NCBI GenBank assembly: GCA_028691335.1
Contig: JAQUZK010000021.1
Span: 1 to 12,370, forward strand
DNA: 12,370 nucleotides
Source: Candidatus Izemoplasmatales bacterium
GTDB taxonomy: Bacteria > Bacillota_I > Bacilli_A > Izemoplasmatales > Hujiaoplasmataceae
Direction of reading: 5' to 3'
Positions 6,203 to 12,370 of the stretch are shown here, piece by piece; position 1 is the stretch's first letter, and each line of letters begins with the position of its first letter. Below the pieces are notes generated by a model that did no database searches, was not told the origin of the DNA, and saw nothing but the letters and a program-made list of their open reading frames with translations. The translations under genes were made by a program, and so were the position numbers.

Positions 6203-7447
6203 TTATTCTTCTTCATCGTTATTTAAATCATCTGTAGATAGCCCCTGCTCTATTCCCACATTCTTTATATCAGAAAACTTAGATGAAATTTTCTCAACAC
6301 GGAAGTTTACGCTATCACTATTTTTCTTGACTGAATCTATCGCTCTAGATAACCTTCCCCACTCATCTGAAAATCTTTTGAATTCTCTACTTAGCTTGAT
6401 TAACTCATCGGTAATTAACTTTGTATACTTATTTCTTTCAGAGTCAATTATAAACGCTTTAAATGAGGATAATAAAGGAATGATGGTTGTCGGTGATACT
6501 ATTGTAACAAATTTATCTCTCGCATACTCAACTACATTTTGTAGTTGTGAGTGCAACAAAGCTAAGATACCATCACTAGGAACAAACATTAGTGCGTAAT
6601 CAGTAGTTTGAGGAGGATTGATGTATTTCTTTGATATATCAGTTATATGTTTCTTAACCTCCAAACCAAATTGTGAAATAAGCTTTTGTTCTTCGTCCTT
6701 TGTTAAATTCTTATTGTCAAATAATTTGGAGTAAGCAGAGTATGGGAATTTTGAATCAATCGCAATCATTCCATTTGGTTCAGGCATGAAGACAACCGCA
6801 TCAGCCCTAACAACTTCTTTTCCTTCTTTCATCGTATACTGAGTTTGATATAACCTATTGTTATGACCAAAAATCGAATATAAAAGTTGATTAAGTTGAT
6901 ATTCACCATATGAACCACGAGCTTGATTGTTAGAAAGAATATTTTTTAGAGAAACCATTTCTTCAGATAAACTTAATATATTTTTTTGTGCTTCATCAAT
7001 AACTTCAACTCTTTTAGCGATGTTAACAAATGTCGTATTGGCATCTCTAAAACCTTTATCTAATCGCTCCTCAACTTTTTCATTAATGTTATGCATCCGT
7101 TTATCTATTGATTCAGTAAGTTCCTTAAACTCTAAATTAAAGCGTTCATTCAGTTTTTCTTGAAAATCAGAAATTGTCGTATAAAGCTTATCTTTTAATC
7201 CAGAGATGTTATCGTTAGAGATATTTAAAGATTTGATAAGTTGATCATTAACACTTGTGGACATTTTTGTTAAACCATCGTTCAAATAATTAGATATAGC
7301 TATTTGTAGTTGGTTAAGTTCATTTTTTAAGTCAAGATTATCATTTTCTTTTTTTCTCATTGTAAAAAAAGAAATTAGATTAATAATTAAAATTGATAAT
7401 ATTAAGATTAAAACTATTATTAGTAAAGCTCTTTCAAAATCTGTCAA
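6203..7447 (-). CDS. rmuC: RmuC family DNA recombination protein, membrane-anchored
   Basis: 414 residues. An N-terminal membrane helix (about 7-29) is followed by a long coiled coil (about 35-170) and the RmuC core (about 170-370). Core blocks are NNQARGSYGEYQLNQLL (173-189), RADAVVFMPEPNGMIAIDSK (214-233), INPPQTTDYALMFVPSDGI (276-294) and VSPTTIIPLL (317-326). The D216 and D231-x-K233 pattern fits the proposed PD-(D/E)XK nuclease-like fold. RmuC limits inversions and rearrangements at short repeats in E. coli; its biochemical activity is poorly defined. The start is TTG at 7447-7445: a strong GGGAGG lies nine bases upstream, and the hydrophobic anchor begins at once. That Shine-Dalgarno touches the cls stop, with 14 bases between genes, so the two are co-transcribed and probably coupled. 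The acidic tail ends in NNDEEE. Confidence 0.93.
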   Translation of the reverse strand: MTDFERALLIIVLILILSILIINLISFFTMRKKENDNLDLKNELNQLQIAISNYLNDGLTKMSTSVNDQLIKSLNISNDNISGLKDKLYTTISDFQEKLNERFNLEFKELTESIDKRMHNINEKVEERLDKGFRDANTTFVNIAKRVEVIDEAQKNILSLSEEMVSLKNILSNNQARGSYGEYQLNQLLYSIFGHNNRLYQTQYTMKEGKEVVRADAVVFMPEPNGMIAIDSKFPYSAYSKLFDNKNLTKDEEQKLISQFGLEVKKHITDISKKYINPPQTTDYALMFVPSDGILALLHSQLQNVVEYARDKFVTIVSPTTIIPLLSSFKAFIIDSERNKYTKLITDELIKLSREFKRFSDEWGRLSRAIDSVKKNSDSVNFRVEKISSKFSDIKNVGIEQGLSTDDLNNDEEE

Positions 7448-7461
7448 AATATCTATCCTCC

Positions 7462-8982
7462 CTAAAACATCGGACTAAACAAGTTAAACCAACCCTGTAT
7501 AATCTTCGATAATATTCCTCGTTTTTTCCACTCTTCCAAAGTAACTTCTTTTGATTTCGATAAATCATCTTTAAAACTATCCACAAGATAATTAACAGAG
7601 CTATTTTCAAAAATTGTTGTTACTTCAAAATTTAGATGGAAACTTCTTGGATCAATGTTAACTGAACCTACACTGGCAACTTTGTTGTCTATAATAAGAA
7701 TTTTTGAGTGAACAAACGTATTTTTATACTCAAAAATTCTAACTCCAAAATTCAATAATTGTTCATAATATGATTGAGTGGCATATCCGACAGTGAAGTA
7801 ATCATGTTTACCAGGAACCAGTAAGTCAATTTTAACTCCAGACTTAGCAGCTATCTTAATTGCTGATAATATTTCTGGTTCAAGTATTAAATACGGTGTA
7901 ACAATTTTAACACTTTTTTTTGCGGATGCAAGCATTTTTAAGTAAACGTCCTTAATCAATCCGTTTTCAAAATCAGGGCCAGATTCTATTACACTAAAAT
8001 AGCCAGGAAAGTTTTCTTTATTCTTTAACAACGGCTTATCTAAGACATTTCCTGTAATATAATACCAATCTTTTACAAAAACATTTTGAATACTAGTTAC
8101 TCCATTTCCTTTTATAAAAACATGCGTGTCTCTCCAAAATTTAAACTTAGGGTCATCATGATTATATTCATCAGCTAAATTCATTCCCCCGACGAAACCG
8201 TATTCACCATCAATCACTATTGCTTTTCTATGATTTCTAAAATTTACGTTAGAATTAAAAATGGAAATTGATTGTGGATCAAATACTCCAATCTTCACCC
8301 CAGATTTTTTTAGCGAAACCATATATCTGCGATTTAGATGTTTATTTGAACCGAAATGATCATATATTAAATATACATCCAAGCCTTCCTCTGCTTTATG
8401 CTTTAAAATATCTAATACTCTTTTACCTATTCTATCATTTTTAACAATATAAAACTCCATAAAAATGTAATCTTTTGCTTTTTCTAATTCTTGGATAAGC
8501 TTTGGGAAAAATACATCTCCATTATTTAAAATTTCTACATAAGTATCATCCTTATATATGGCTCTACCAGTAGTTTTTCTGATAAATTTAAATACTTCTC
8601 CATACTCATACATATCAAAATCAATAGGATAAACTTCCTCAAGCCCTAAAAAAGCTTTATTAGCAATTAGTGGTCTTGTATTCCAAAATCGTCTAGTTTG
8701 AAAATCTCTCGCAAAGAGAAAATACAAGAATACTCCTAAAATTGGATTTAAAACAATTATTAAAATCCAATAACTTTTATTATAAGCATAACTAGGTTTT
8801 AGTAAAATCCTTATTACTATAAGTAATGCGAAAAACCAAAAAAACCCAGTAAGAATATATAAAGCAACTTTTGAATGTAAAATCGACGCAAGGGATGTTA
8901 AGTATGTATATTGTAAAATAGTTATTGTATAAACAAATATGCCAACAACTCCTAAAGCGACTATTACGAACGTTCTTTTCAT
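7462..8982 (-). CDS. cls: Cardiolipin synthase (phospholipase D superfamily)
   Basis: A 506-residue membrane enzyme, typical Cls length, that condenses two phosphatidylglycerol molecules into cardiolipin and glycerol. Three hydrophobic segments lie at about 3-24, 40-62 and 70-90; the third holds the PLD N-terminal motif LNPILGVFLYFLFARDF (78-94). The two catalytic HKD motifs are intact: H251-K253-D258 (NHRKAIVIDGEYGFVGGMN) and H425-K427-D432 (VHSKILIIDNKVASVGSVN). G265/G266 and the N268 and N442 positions following each motif are also as expected. The ATG has GGAG eight bases upstream. A promoter candidate lies at 9007-9035 and the terminator of the preceding gene is upstream of that, so cls probably begins its own unit and leads into rmuC. 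Confidence 0.96.
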   Translation of the reverse strand: MKRTFVIVALGVVGIFVYTITILQYTYLTSLASILHSKVALYILTGFFWFFALLIVIRILLKPSYAYNKSYWILIIVLNPILGVFLYFLFARDFQTRRFWNTRPLIANKAFLGLEEVYPIDFDMYEYGEVFKFIRKTTGRAIYKDDTYVEILNNGDVFFPKLIQELEKAKDYIFMEFYIVKNDRIGKRVLDILKHKAEEGLDVYLIYDHFGSNKHLNRRYMVSLKKSGVKIGVFDPQSISIFNSNVNFRNHRKAIVIDGEYGFVGGMNLADEYNHDDPKFKFWRDTHVFIKGNGVTSIQNVFVKDWYYITGNVLDKPLLKNKENFPGYFSVIESGPDFENGLIKDVYLKMLASAKKSVKIVTPYLILEPEILSAIKIAAKSGVKIDLLVPGKHDYFTVGYATQSYYEQLLNFGVRIFEYKNTFVHSKILIIDNKVASVGSVNIDPRSFHLNFEVTTIFENSSVNYLVDSFKDDLSKSKEVTLEEWKKRGILSKIIQGWFNLFSPMF

Positions 8983-9006
8983 TTTTATACTCCTAATTAC
9001 ACTAAT

Positions 9007-9035
9007 ATTTTAACATATTTAAGTAACTATGTATA
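9007..9035 (-). promoter_or_regulatory. Probable promoter of cls-rmuC
   Basis: On the minus strand a TAAAAT -10 (9012-9007) is preceded by TG one base upstream (extended -10, TGTTAAAAT). A weaker TATACA -35 (9035-9030) is 17 bases away. It lies between the upstream terminator and the cls ribosome binding site. Confidence 0.5.
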
Positions 9036-9061
9036 TTTAAAAAAGGTTTAAACGAACAAAG

Positions 9062-9095
9062 AAAAAAAGAAGCTAGCTTTTAAGAAGAAGCTAGC
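9062..9095 (-). terminator. Intrinsic terminator after the YegP-repeat gene
   Basis: The arms 9088-9095 and 9072-9079 (GCTAGCTT / AAGCTAGC on the minus strand) enclose an eight-base loop and are followed by TTCTTTTTTTC. It starts 12 bases past the stop of the gene at 9108-10091. Confidence 0.85.
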
Positions 9096-9107
9096 CCTTA
9101 TATTTTT

Positions 9108-10091
9108 TTACAATTCAATGACTTTAGCTTTCATTGCAAATTTACGAACTGAGTTTATTGCGGAAAGACAACTGCCTTTAACTGGATATGTCTCTCCGGT
9201 CAAAATTAATTGATTAGTTGAAGAATACAAGTTAAACTTATATCTCTTAAATTTATCTCTAGCTACAGTAAACCGATTTTCTTGAATTGCTTTCTTAATT
9301 GTTTCTAACCCTTGTTTACATGAAGCTTTGGTTGCGTAACCAGTAGATACAAATAATACTTGAGCATTATTAGCTTTTAATTTTGAATAATAGAGACCTT
9401 CTTCTAAATATATTTCATATTTACCATTATCATTTTCAGGAACATTTTCAAATTCAACAATCTCTTCTCTTACTTCATCATCTTTTATATCATCAAGTAT
9501 TTCAATCTTTTCATTAAGATAAAACTTCTTAACTGATTCAACTGAAGATTCGGCTTGTTTTAAATTATTATAGAATTCTCCTAGTATAATCACTCTTCCC
9601 CGATTCGAAGTATAGAGGACAAACTGGGAATAATCACTTTTATCTGTGTAAAGATCAAACACACCTGTTTCAACATTCTTTTTAAAAGTTTCTATACCAC
9701 TTTGAGCGCCTTTTAAAGAGGTGTAGCCAAAAGATACAGCAAGTATTTCCCCATTTGAGGCCTTTAACCGGAATTTAAAATATCCGGCTTCAGGATATAT
9801 TTCGTATTTTCCTGAATATTGATTTGTTGAAGCTTGTTTCTTAGTTACAGGTTTTTTTTGAATTACATTAGTTTTTGTTTCTTTTGGTTTAGCTTGTGAT
9901 GAAGTGATTTCTACTTCTTTAGTTTCTACTTTTGGGACTTGATTTTTGTCATAAGCTTTTGTCACATCTGGTTCTAAAGGTTTAGATTTATCAGTAGTCG
10001 TAGGTGTAGACGAAATTATGTTTGATCTCGTAGCAGTCGAACTTTGTAATACTTCTTTCTTTTTCTTCTTCTTTTTAAAAAACCAACACAT
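9108..10091 (-). CDS. YegP/DUF1508 repeat protein with lysine-rich N-terminus
   Basis: 327 residues; the biochemical function is unknown. It begins MCWFF followed by seven lysines (6-12), then a Ser/Thr/Lys/Pro-rich low-complexity stretch to about 90. Four related alpha/beta half-repeats follow: 94-140 (GKYEIYPEAGYFKFRLK...GIETFKKN), 155-197 (SQFVLYTSNRG...VESVKKFY), 223-270 (GKYEIYLEEGLYYSKLK...GLETIKKA) and 283-325 (YKFNLYSSTN...INSVRKFA). Repeats 1 and 3 are closest to the DUF1508 (YegP) consensus; 2 and 4 are degenerate, which gives two tandem pairs with an acidic linker (198-222). There is no signal peptide or membrane helix; the short aromatic-plus-lysine start might touch membranes or nucleic acid (inference). 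The ATG has GAGGTG seven bases upstream. It is monocistronic, with its own promoter and terminator. Confidence 0.8.
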   Translation of the reverse strand: MCWFFKKKKKKKEVLQSSTATRSNIISSTPTTTDKSKPLEPDVTKAYDKNQVPKVETKEVEITSSQAKPKETKTNVIQKKPVTKKQASTNQYSGKYEIYPEAGYFKFRLKASNGEILAVSFGYTSLKGAQSGIETFKKNVETGVFDLYTDKSDYSQFVLYTSNRGRVIILGEFYNNLKQAESSVESVKKFYLNEKIEILDDIKDDEVREEIVEFENVPENDNGKYEIYLEEGLYYSKLKANNAQVLFVSTGYATKASCKQGLETIKKAIQENRFTVARDKFKRYKFNLYSSTNQLILTGETYPVKGSCLSAINSVRKFAMKAKVIEL

Positions 10092-10116
10092 TTATATTCA
10101 CCTCTTTTATAATTCA

Positions 10117-10144
10117 ATTATATCACTTTTTAATATTGTTTAAA
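10117..10144 (-). promoter_or_regulatory. Promoter of the YegP-repeat gene
   Basis: On the minus strand a perfect TATAAT (10122-10117) is preceded by TG one base upstream (TGATATAAT, extended -10). TTTAAA (10144-10139), 16 bases away, is a partial -35. It is 26 bases before the ATG. Confidence 0.65.
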
Positions 10145-10162
10145 TAGGACATGTAGTTTTCT

Positions 10163-10202
10163 TAAAATAAAAAAACACAGGGTGTGGAATCCTGTGTTTT
10201 TT
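10163..10202 (-). terminator. Intrinsic terminator of rplM-rpsI
   Basis: The arms 10191-10201 and 10171-10181 (AAAAACACAGG / CCTGTGTTTTT) form an 11-bp stem with a nine-base loop. On the minus strand the stem runs into a tract of seven T then ATTTT. It begins about 13 bases after the rpsI stop. Confidence 0.9.
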
Positions 10203-10214
10203 ATATTCGGCATT

Positions 10215-10610
10215 TTAACGTTTACTGAATTGTGATGCTTTACGCGCTTTTTTAAGTCCGTATTTTTTACGTTCTTTAGCACGTGGGTCTCTAGTAATTA
10301 ATCCAGCTGGTTTTAAGATTTTTCTGTATTCAGGGTTAACTTCTAGTAAAGCTCTTGTAATCCCTAAACGGACTGCTCCTGCTTGACCAATAAGTCCGCC
10401 ACCATTAACATTAACTGAGATATCAAAAGTATTTTCGTTTGCTGTAAGCACTAAAGGTTGTGAAACATCTAGTCTTGCTAGTGCTGACGGAATATAGTCT
10501 TTGAACTCACGTCCATTGATTGTTATTTTTCCATCACCAGGTCTTAATATTACTCTTGCAACAGAAGATTTTCTTCTTCCTGTTCCGCGATACATAACAG
10601 ATTTAGCCAT
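10215..10610 (-). CDS. rpsI: 30S ribosomal protein S9
   Basis: 131 residues, the normal length for bacterial S9 (uS9), which sits in the head of the small subunit and reaches the P-site tRNA with its C-terminal tail. Typical blocks are YRGTGRRKSSVARVIL (residues 7-22), the NVNGGGLIGQAGAVRLGITRAL stretch (67-88), and the basic tail ending KKYGLKKARKASQFSKR; the terminal KR that contacts tRNA is present. The ATG has GGAGG about five bases upstream, and that site overlaps the rplM stop, with nine bases between genes. It is co-transcribed with rplM, as in nearly all bacteria, and closed by the hairpin at 10163-10202. Confidence 0.98.
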   Translation of the reverse strand: MAKSVMYRGTGRRKSSVARVILRPGDGKITINGREFKDYIPSALARLDVSQPLVLTANENTFDISVNVNGGGLIGQAGAVRLGITRALLEVNPEYRKILKPAGLITRDPRAKERKKYGLKKARKASQFSKR

Positions 10611-10619
10611 TGTTTCCTC

Positions 10620-11054
10620 CTAACCTTTCAATTCCATAACTACAGGTTTTTGTGCCTGTTGTTTGTGTTCAGGTCCTGCATAAACGAATAATTTTTTATA
10701 CATTTGATTTCCTAATTTTGTCTTTGGTAACATCCCTTTGATAGCTAACTCAACCATTCTAGTTGGTTTCTCAATAATCATTACTTTAGCAGTTCTTTCT
10801 TTTAGTCCTCCTGGGTAATTAGAATGAGTATAATATTTTTTGTCTTCCCATTTATTACCAGTTAAAACTATTTTTTCAGCATTAATAATGACTACATAAT
10901 CTCCACAGTCTACATGTGGTGTATATGTTGGTTTATGTTTTCCTCTTAATACCGTAGCTACTTCCGTAGCTAAACGTCCTAAAGTTTGTCCAGCTGCATC
11001 AACAACGAACCACTCGCGTTGAATTGTATTCTCATTTGCCATGAATGTTTTCAT
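10620..11054 (-). CDS. rplM: 50S ribosomal protein L13
   Basis: 144 residues, full-length uL13 of the large subunit, an early assembly protein. Signature blocks are REWFVVDAAGQTLGRLATEV (13-32), LRGKHKPTYTPHVDCGDYVV (36-55), YYTHSNYPGGLKERT (74-88) and AIKGMLPKTKLGNQMYKKL (104-122). The start giving MKTFMANENT is chosen because AAGGAGG lies six bases upstream; the ATG four codons later lacks a comparable site. It heads the rplM-rpsI unit, with a promoter at 11117-11145. The leader can fold so that part of the ribosome binding site is paired, which fits the known autoregulation of this operon in low-GC Gram-positive bacteria. Confidence 0.98.
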   Translation of the reverse strand: MKTFMANENTIQREWFVVDAAGQTLGRLATEVATVLRGKHKPTYTPHVDCGDYVVIINAEKIVLTGNKWEDKKYYTHSNYPGGLKERTAKVMIIEKPTRMVELAIKGMLPKTKLGNQMYKKLFVYAGPEHKQQAQKPVVMELKG

Positions 11055-11060
11055 TTTATA

Positions 11061-11110
11061 CCTCCTTAAAGTATTTAAAGAGCTAGTGGGCTATAAAATA
11101 AAAATGTACC
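11061..11110 (-). promoter_or_regulatory. rplM leader, candidate L13-type autoregulatory element
   Basis: Between promoter and rplM lies a leader of about 55-60 bases. The segment complementary to 11064-11080 (CTTTAAATACTTTAAGG) can form a seven-pair hairpin with loop UAC, one pair being U-G. Its 3' arm includes AAGG of the Shine-Dalgarno AAGGAGG (11067-11061). A GC-richer word TAGCCCACTAGCT lies just upstream. An Rfam family (L13_leader) is known upstream of rplM-rpsI in Bacillota; membership here is not shown. Confidence 0.4.
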
Positions 11111-11116
11111 TTTATT

Positions 11117-11145
11117 ATCATACCACTTGTGTTAAATTAAGTCAA
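11117..11145 (-). promoter_or_regulatory. Promoter of rplM-rpsI
   Basis: TTGACT (11145-11140) and TATGAT (11122-11117) are 17 bases apart on the minus strand, with TG one base before the -10 (TGGTATGAT). It sits between the metG stop and rplM. No hairpin terminator is visible after metG, so metG read-through may add to rplM expression. Confidence 0.8.
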
Positions 11146-11175
11146 CAAATATTAATCAACAATGATAGATAAATT

Positions 11176-12370
11176 CTAGCTTATTTTATCTCCTGGTTCC
11201 ATATCATTACTAGCTTCTACAACATATAGTTTTTTAGCTGAATTTTCGCCAGCCAAAATCATTCCTTCCGATAAAATCCCTCTTAATTTCACTGGTTTTA
11301 AATTACATACTACTAAAACATTTTTGTTAACTAAATCATCAGGTTTATAATATTTAGCTATTCCAGACACAATTGTTCTAACTTTATCACCTGTGTCAAT
11401 TTTGAAAACTAGTAATTTGTCAGCGTCTGGATGAGATTTTCCTTCTAGCACTTTACCGACTCTGATATCAATTTTTGAAAAATCATCGAAAATAATTTCA
11501 GGTAGAATTTCAATTTCTTTTTTCTTTGGTTCTTTTACAACATTTGATTCCATCATAGATTTAATATTCTTTTCTTCTAGTTCTTGATCTAGTCTTGGAA
11601 ATAAGTGTTCTGGTTTTTTAACAACTACATAATCTTTCTTTATTCCAAAAACCGCACTAGAAAAATCTTGGAATTTTTCTTCTATGTTTAACATTTCAAA
11701 TACCTTTGGAGTAGTTTCAATTAACACTGGGATATACATAATATTAATCAATCTAATGCTTTCTAAGAGGTGATACATTACCGATTCTAAAACATCTGAA
11801 TTATCCTTATTTTTAGCTAATTCCCAAGGGAATGTATCATCGATAAGTTTATTTGTTCTTTTAACCAAAGCACTTACTTCCAATAAAGCAGAAGCTATCT
11901 TAAACTCATCCATATTTTTTTGATAATTTATAAATACTTCTTTAGCCACTCTTTTTAAATCATCTTCAAACTTAACATACTCATGAGAGTGTTTTGTATT
12001 TTTAATACTTCCATTAAAGTACTTATTAACCATCGAAATTGATCTTGAAACTAGATTCCCATAATCATTAACTAAATCAGTATTAATTCTTGAAATATAA
12101 TCGTTAGGAGTAAAAGCTCCATCATGTCCATAATTGAGTTCTCTAACAATGTAATATCTAAAAGCATCTAAACCATACTTTTGAGTTAATTGTTCTGGAT
12201 AAATTACATTACCTTTTGATTTTGATATTTTACTATCTTTCATTAAATACCAACCATGTGCGAAAAGACGGAATTTAATTGGTATATCCAAGGCCATTAA
12301 CATTATTGGCCAATAGATAGCATGGAATCTTAAAATATCCTTACCAACTACGTGTATAACTTCATTGCCA
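11176..12370 (-). CDS. metG: Methionyl-tRNA synthetase (C-terminal part; 5' end outside window)
   Basis: The reading frame is open to the right edge, giving 397 visible codons. It lacks the HIGH half of the catalytic domain, which lies beyond the edge. The fragment opens with GNEVIHVVGKDILRFHAIYW, typical of class I MetRS, so the ATG at 12303 is internal and not the start. The KMSKS loop reads KISKS (fragment residues 47-51), followed by KGNVIYP. The helical anticodon-binding domain follows, with the FPWELAK block. The last 104 residues (FDDFSKIDIRVGKV onward) are a Trbp111-like tRNA-binding OB domain, including HPDADKLLVFKID and LRGILSEGMILA, as in the longer dimeric MetRS form. The enzyme charges tRNA-Met, including the initiator. 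The TAG stop is 31 bases from the rplM promoter. Confidence 0.97.
   Translation of the reverse strand, partial: GNEVIHVVGKDILRFHAIYWPIMLMALDIPIKFRLFAHGWYLMKDSKISKSKGNVIYPEQLTQKYGLDAFRYYIVRELNYGHDGAFTPNDYISRINTDLVNDYGNLVSRSISMVNKYFNGSIKNTKHSHEYVKFEDDLKRVAKEVFINYQKNMDEFKIASALLEVSALVKRTNKLIDDTFPWELAKNKDNSDVLESVMYHLLESIRLINIMYIPVLIETTPKVFEMLNIEEKFQDFSSAVFGIKKDYVVVKKPEHLFPRLDQELEEKNIKSMMESNVVKEPKKKEIEILPEIIFDDFSKIDIRVGKVLEGKSHPDADKLLVFKIDTGDKVRTIVSGIAKYYKPDDLVNKNVLVVCNLKPVKLRGILSEGMILAGENSAKKLYVVEASNDMEPGDKIS

Noticed and set aside
6028..6237. Plus-strand open frame opposite the cold shock gene and its promoter
   Set aside because: It is antisense to a certain cold shock gene and its promoter, and its composition is that of a mirrored coding frame.
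6327..6599. Plus-strand open frame inside rmuC
   Set aside because: It lies opposite conserved RmuC core motifs; no independent signals.
6927..7163. Plus-strand open frame inside the rmuC coiled-coil region
   Set aside because: It is a serine- and leucine-rich shadow of the antisense coiled coil; no ribosome binding site.
10049..10080. Purine-rich tract encoding the lysine run as a programmed frameshift or phase-variable site
   Set aside because: The T6A5 stretch is not aligned to the reading frame as an X XXY YYZ heptamer, the run is broken by G residues, and the zero frame encodes the full protein.
11100..11175. Terminator after metG
   Set aside because: No stem with a following U-tract could be found on the minus strand; only weak A/T pairings occur.

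Overview
The window comes from an AT-rich, low-GC Gram-positive-type bacterium that uses the standard bacterial code. Conserved genes end at TGA (cysS, mrnC), and tryptophan is encoded by TGG, for example in the KWF of the cold shock protein. This excludes Mycoplasma and Spiroplasma. It fits Bacillota, or code-11 Mycoplasmatota such as Acholeplasma- or Izemoplasma-like lineages. The gene order (cysS-mrnC-rlmB and rplM-rpsI), the TTGAAA/TTGACT -35 boxes with TATAAT-like -10 boxes 17 bases away, and the strong GGAG Shine-Dalgarno sequences agree. The exact lineage is an inference.

Layout from left to right. Positions 1-2112 (minus) hold a translation and RNA-maturation operon: cysS, mrnC (Mini-RNase III) and the start of rlmB, read from a clear promoter at 2139-2167. 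Positions 2298-5849 are the only plus-strand block. It is a three-gene operon of an ABC ATPase, its ABC-2 type permease and a 623-residue membrane protein, closed by a strong intrinsic terminator. The 623-residue protein has a winged-helix-like segment between its first two membrane helices and a large predicted outside domain. Positions 5914-8982 (minus) carry a cold shock protein with its own promoter, and a cls-rmuC pair (cardiolipin synthase and an RmuC-family membrane-anchored protein). Positions 9108-10091 (minus) encode a protein with four YegP/DUF1508-like half-repeats behind a lysine-rich low-complexity N-terminus. Positions 10215-11054 (minus) are rplM-rpsI with a promoter, a short leader that may be regulatory, and a terminator. 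Positions 11176-12370 (minus) are most of metG, whose 5' end lies outside the window.

Most of the window is housekeeping: two aminoacyl-tRNA synthetases, two ribosomal proteins, rRNA processing and modification, phospholipid synthesis and cold shock. The part most worth a second look is the plus-strand operon, where an exporter is co-transcribed with a possible membrane-anchored DNA-binding or sensor protein. Smaller points of interest are a perfect hairpin whose loop holds the mrnC stop codon, a hairpin that would partly mask the rplM ribosome binding site, and phased direct repeats in front of the ABC operon. No rRNA, tRNA, CRISPR array, insertion sequence or prophage gene was seen. No stretch longer than 300 bases lacks a gene; the longest gap is 185 bases, between cysS and the ABC operon.
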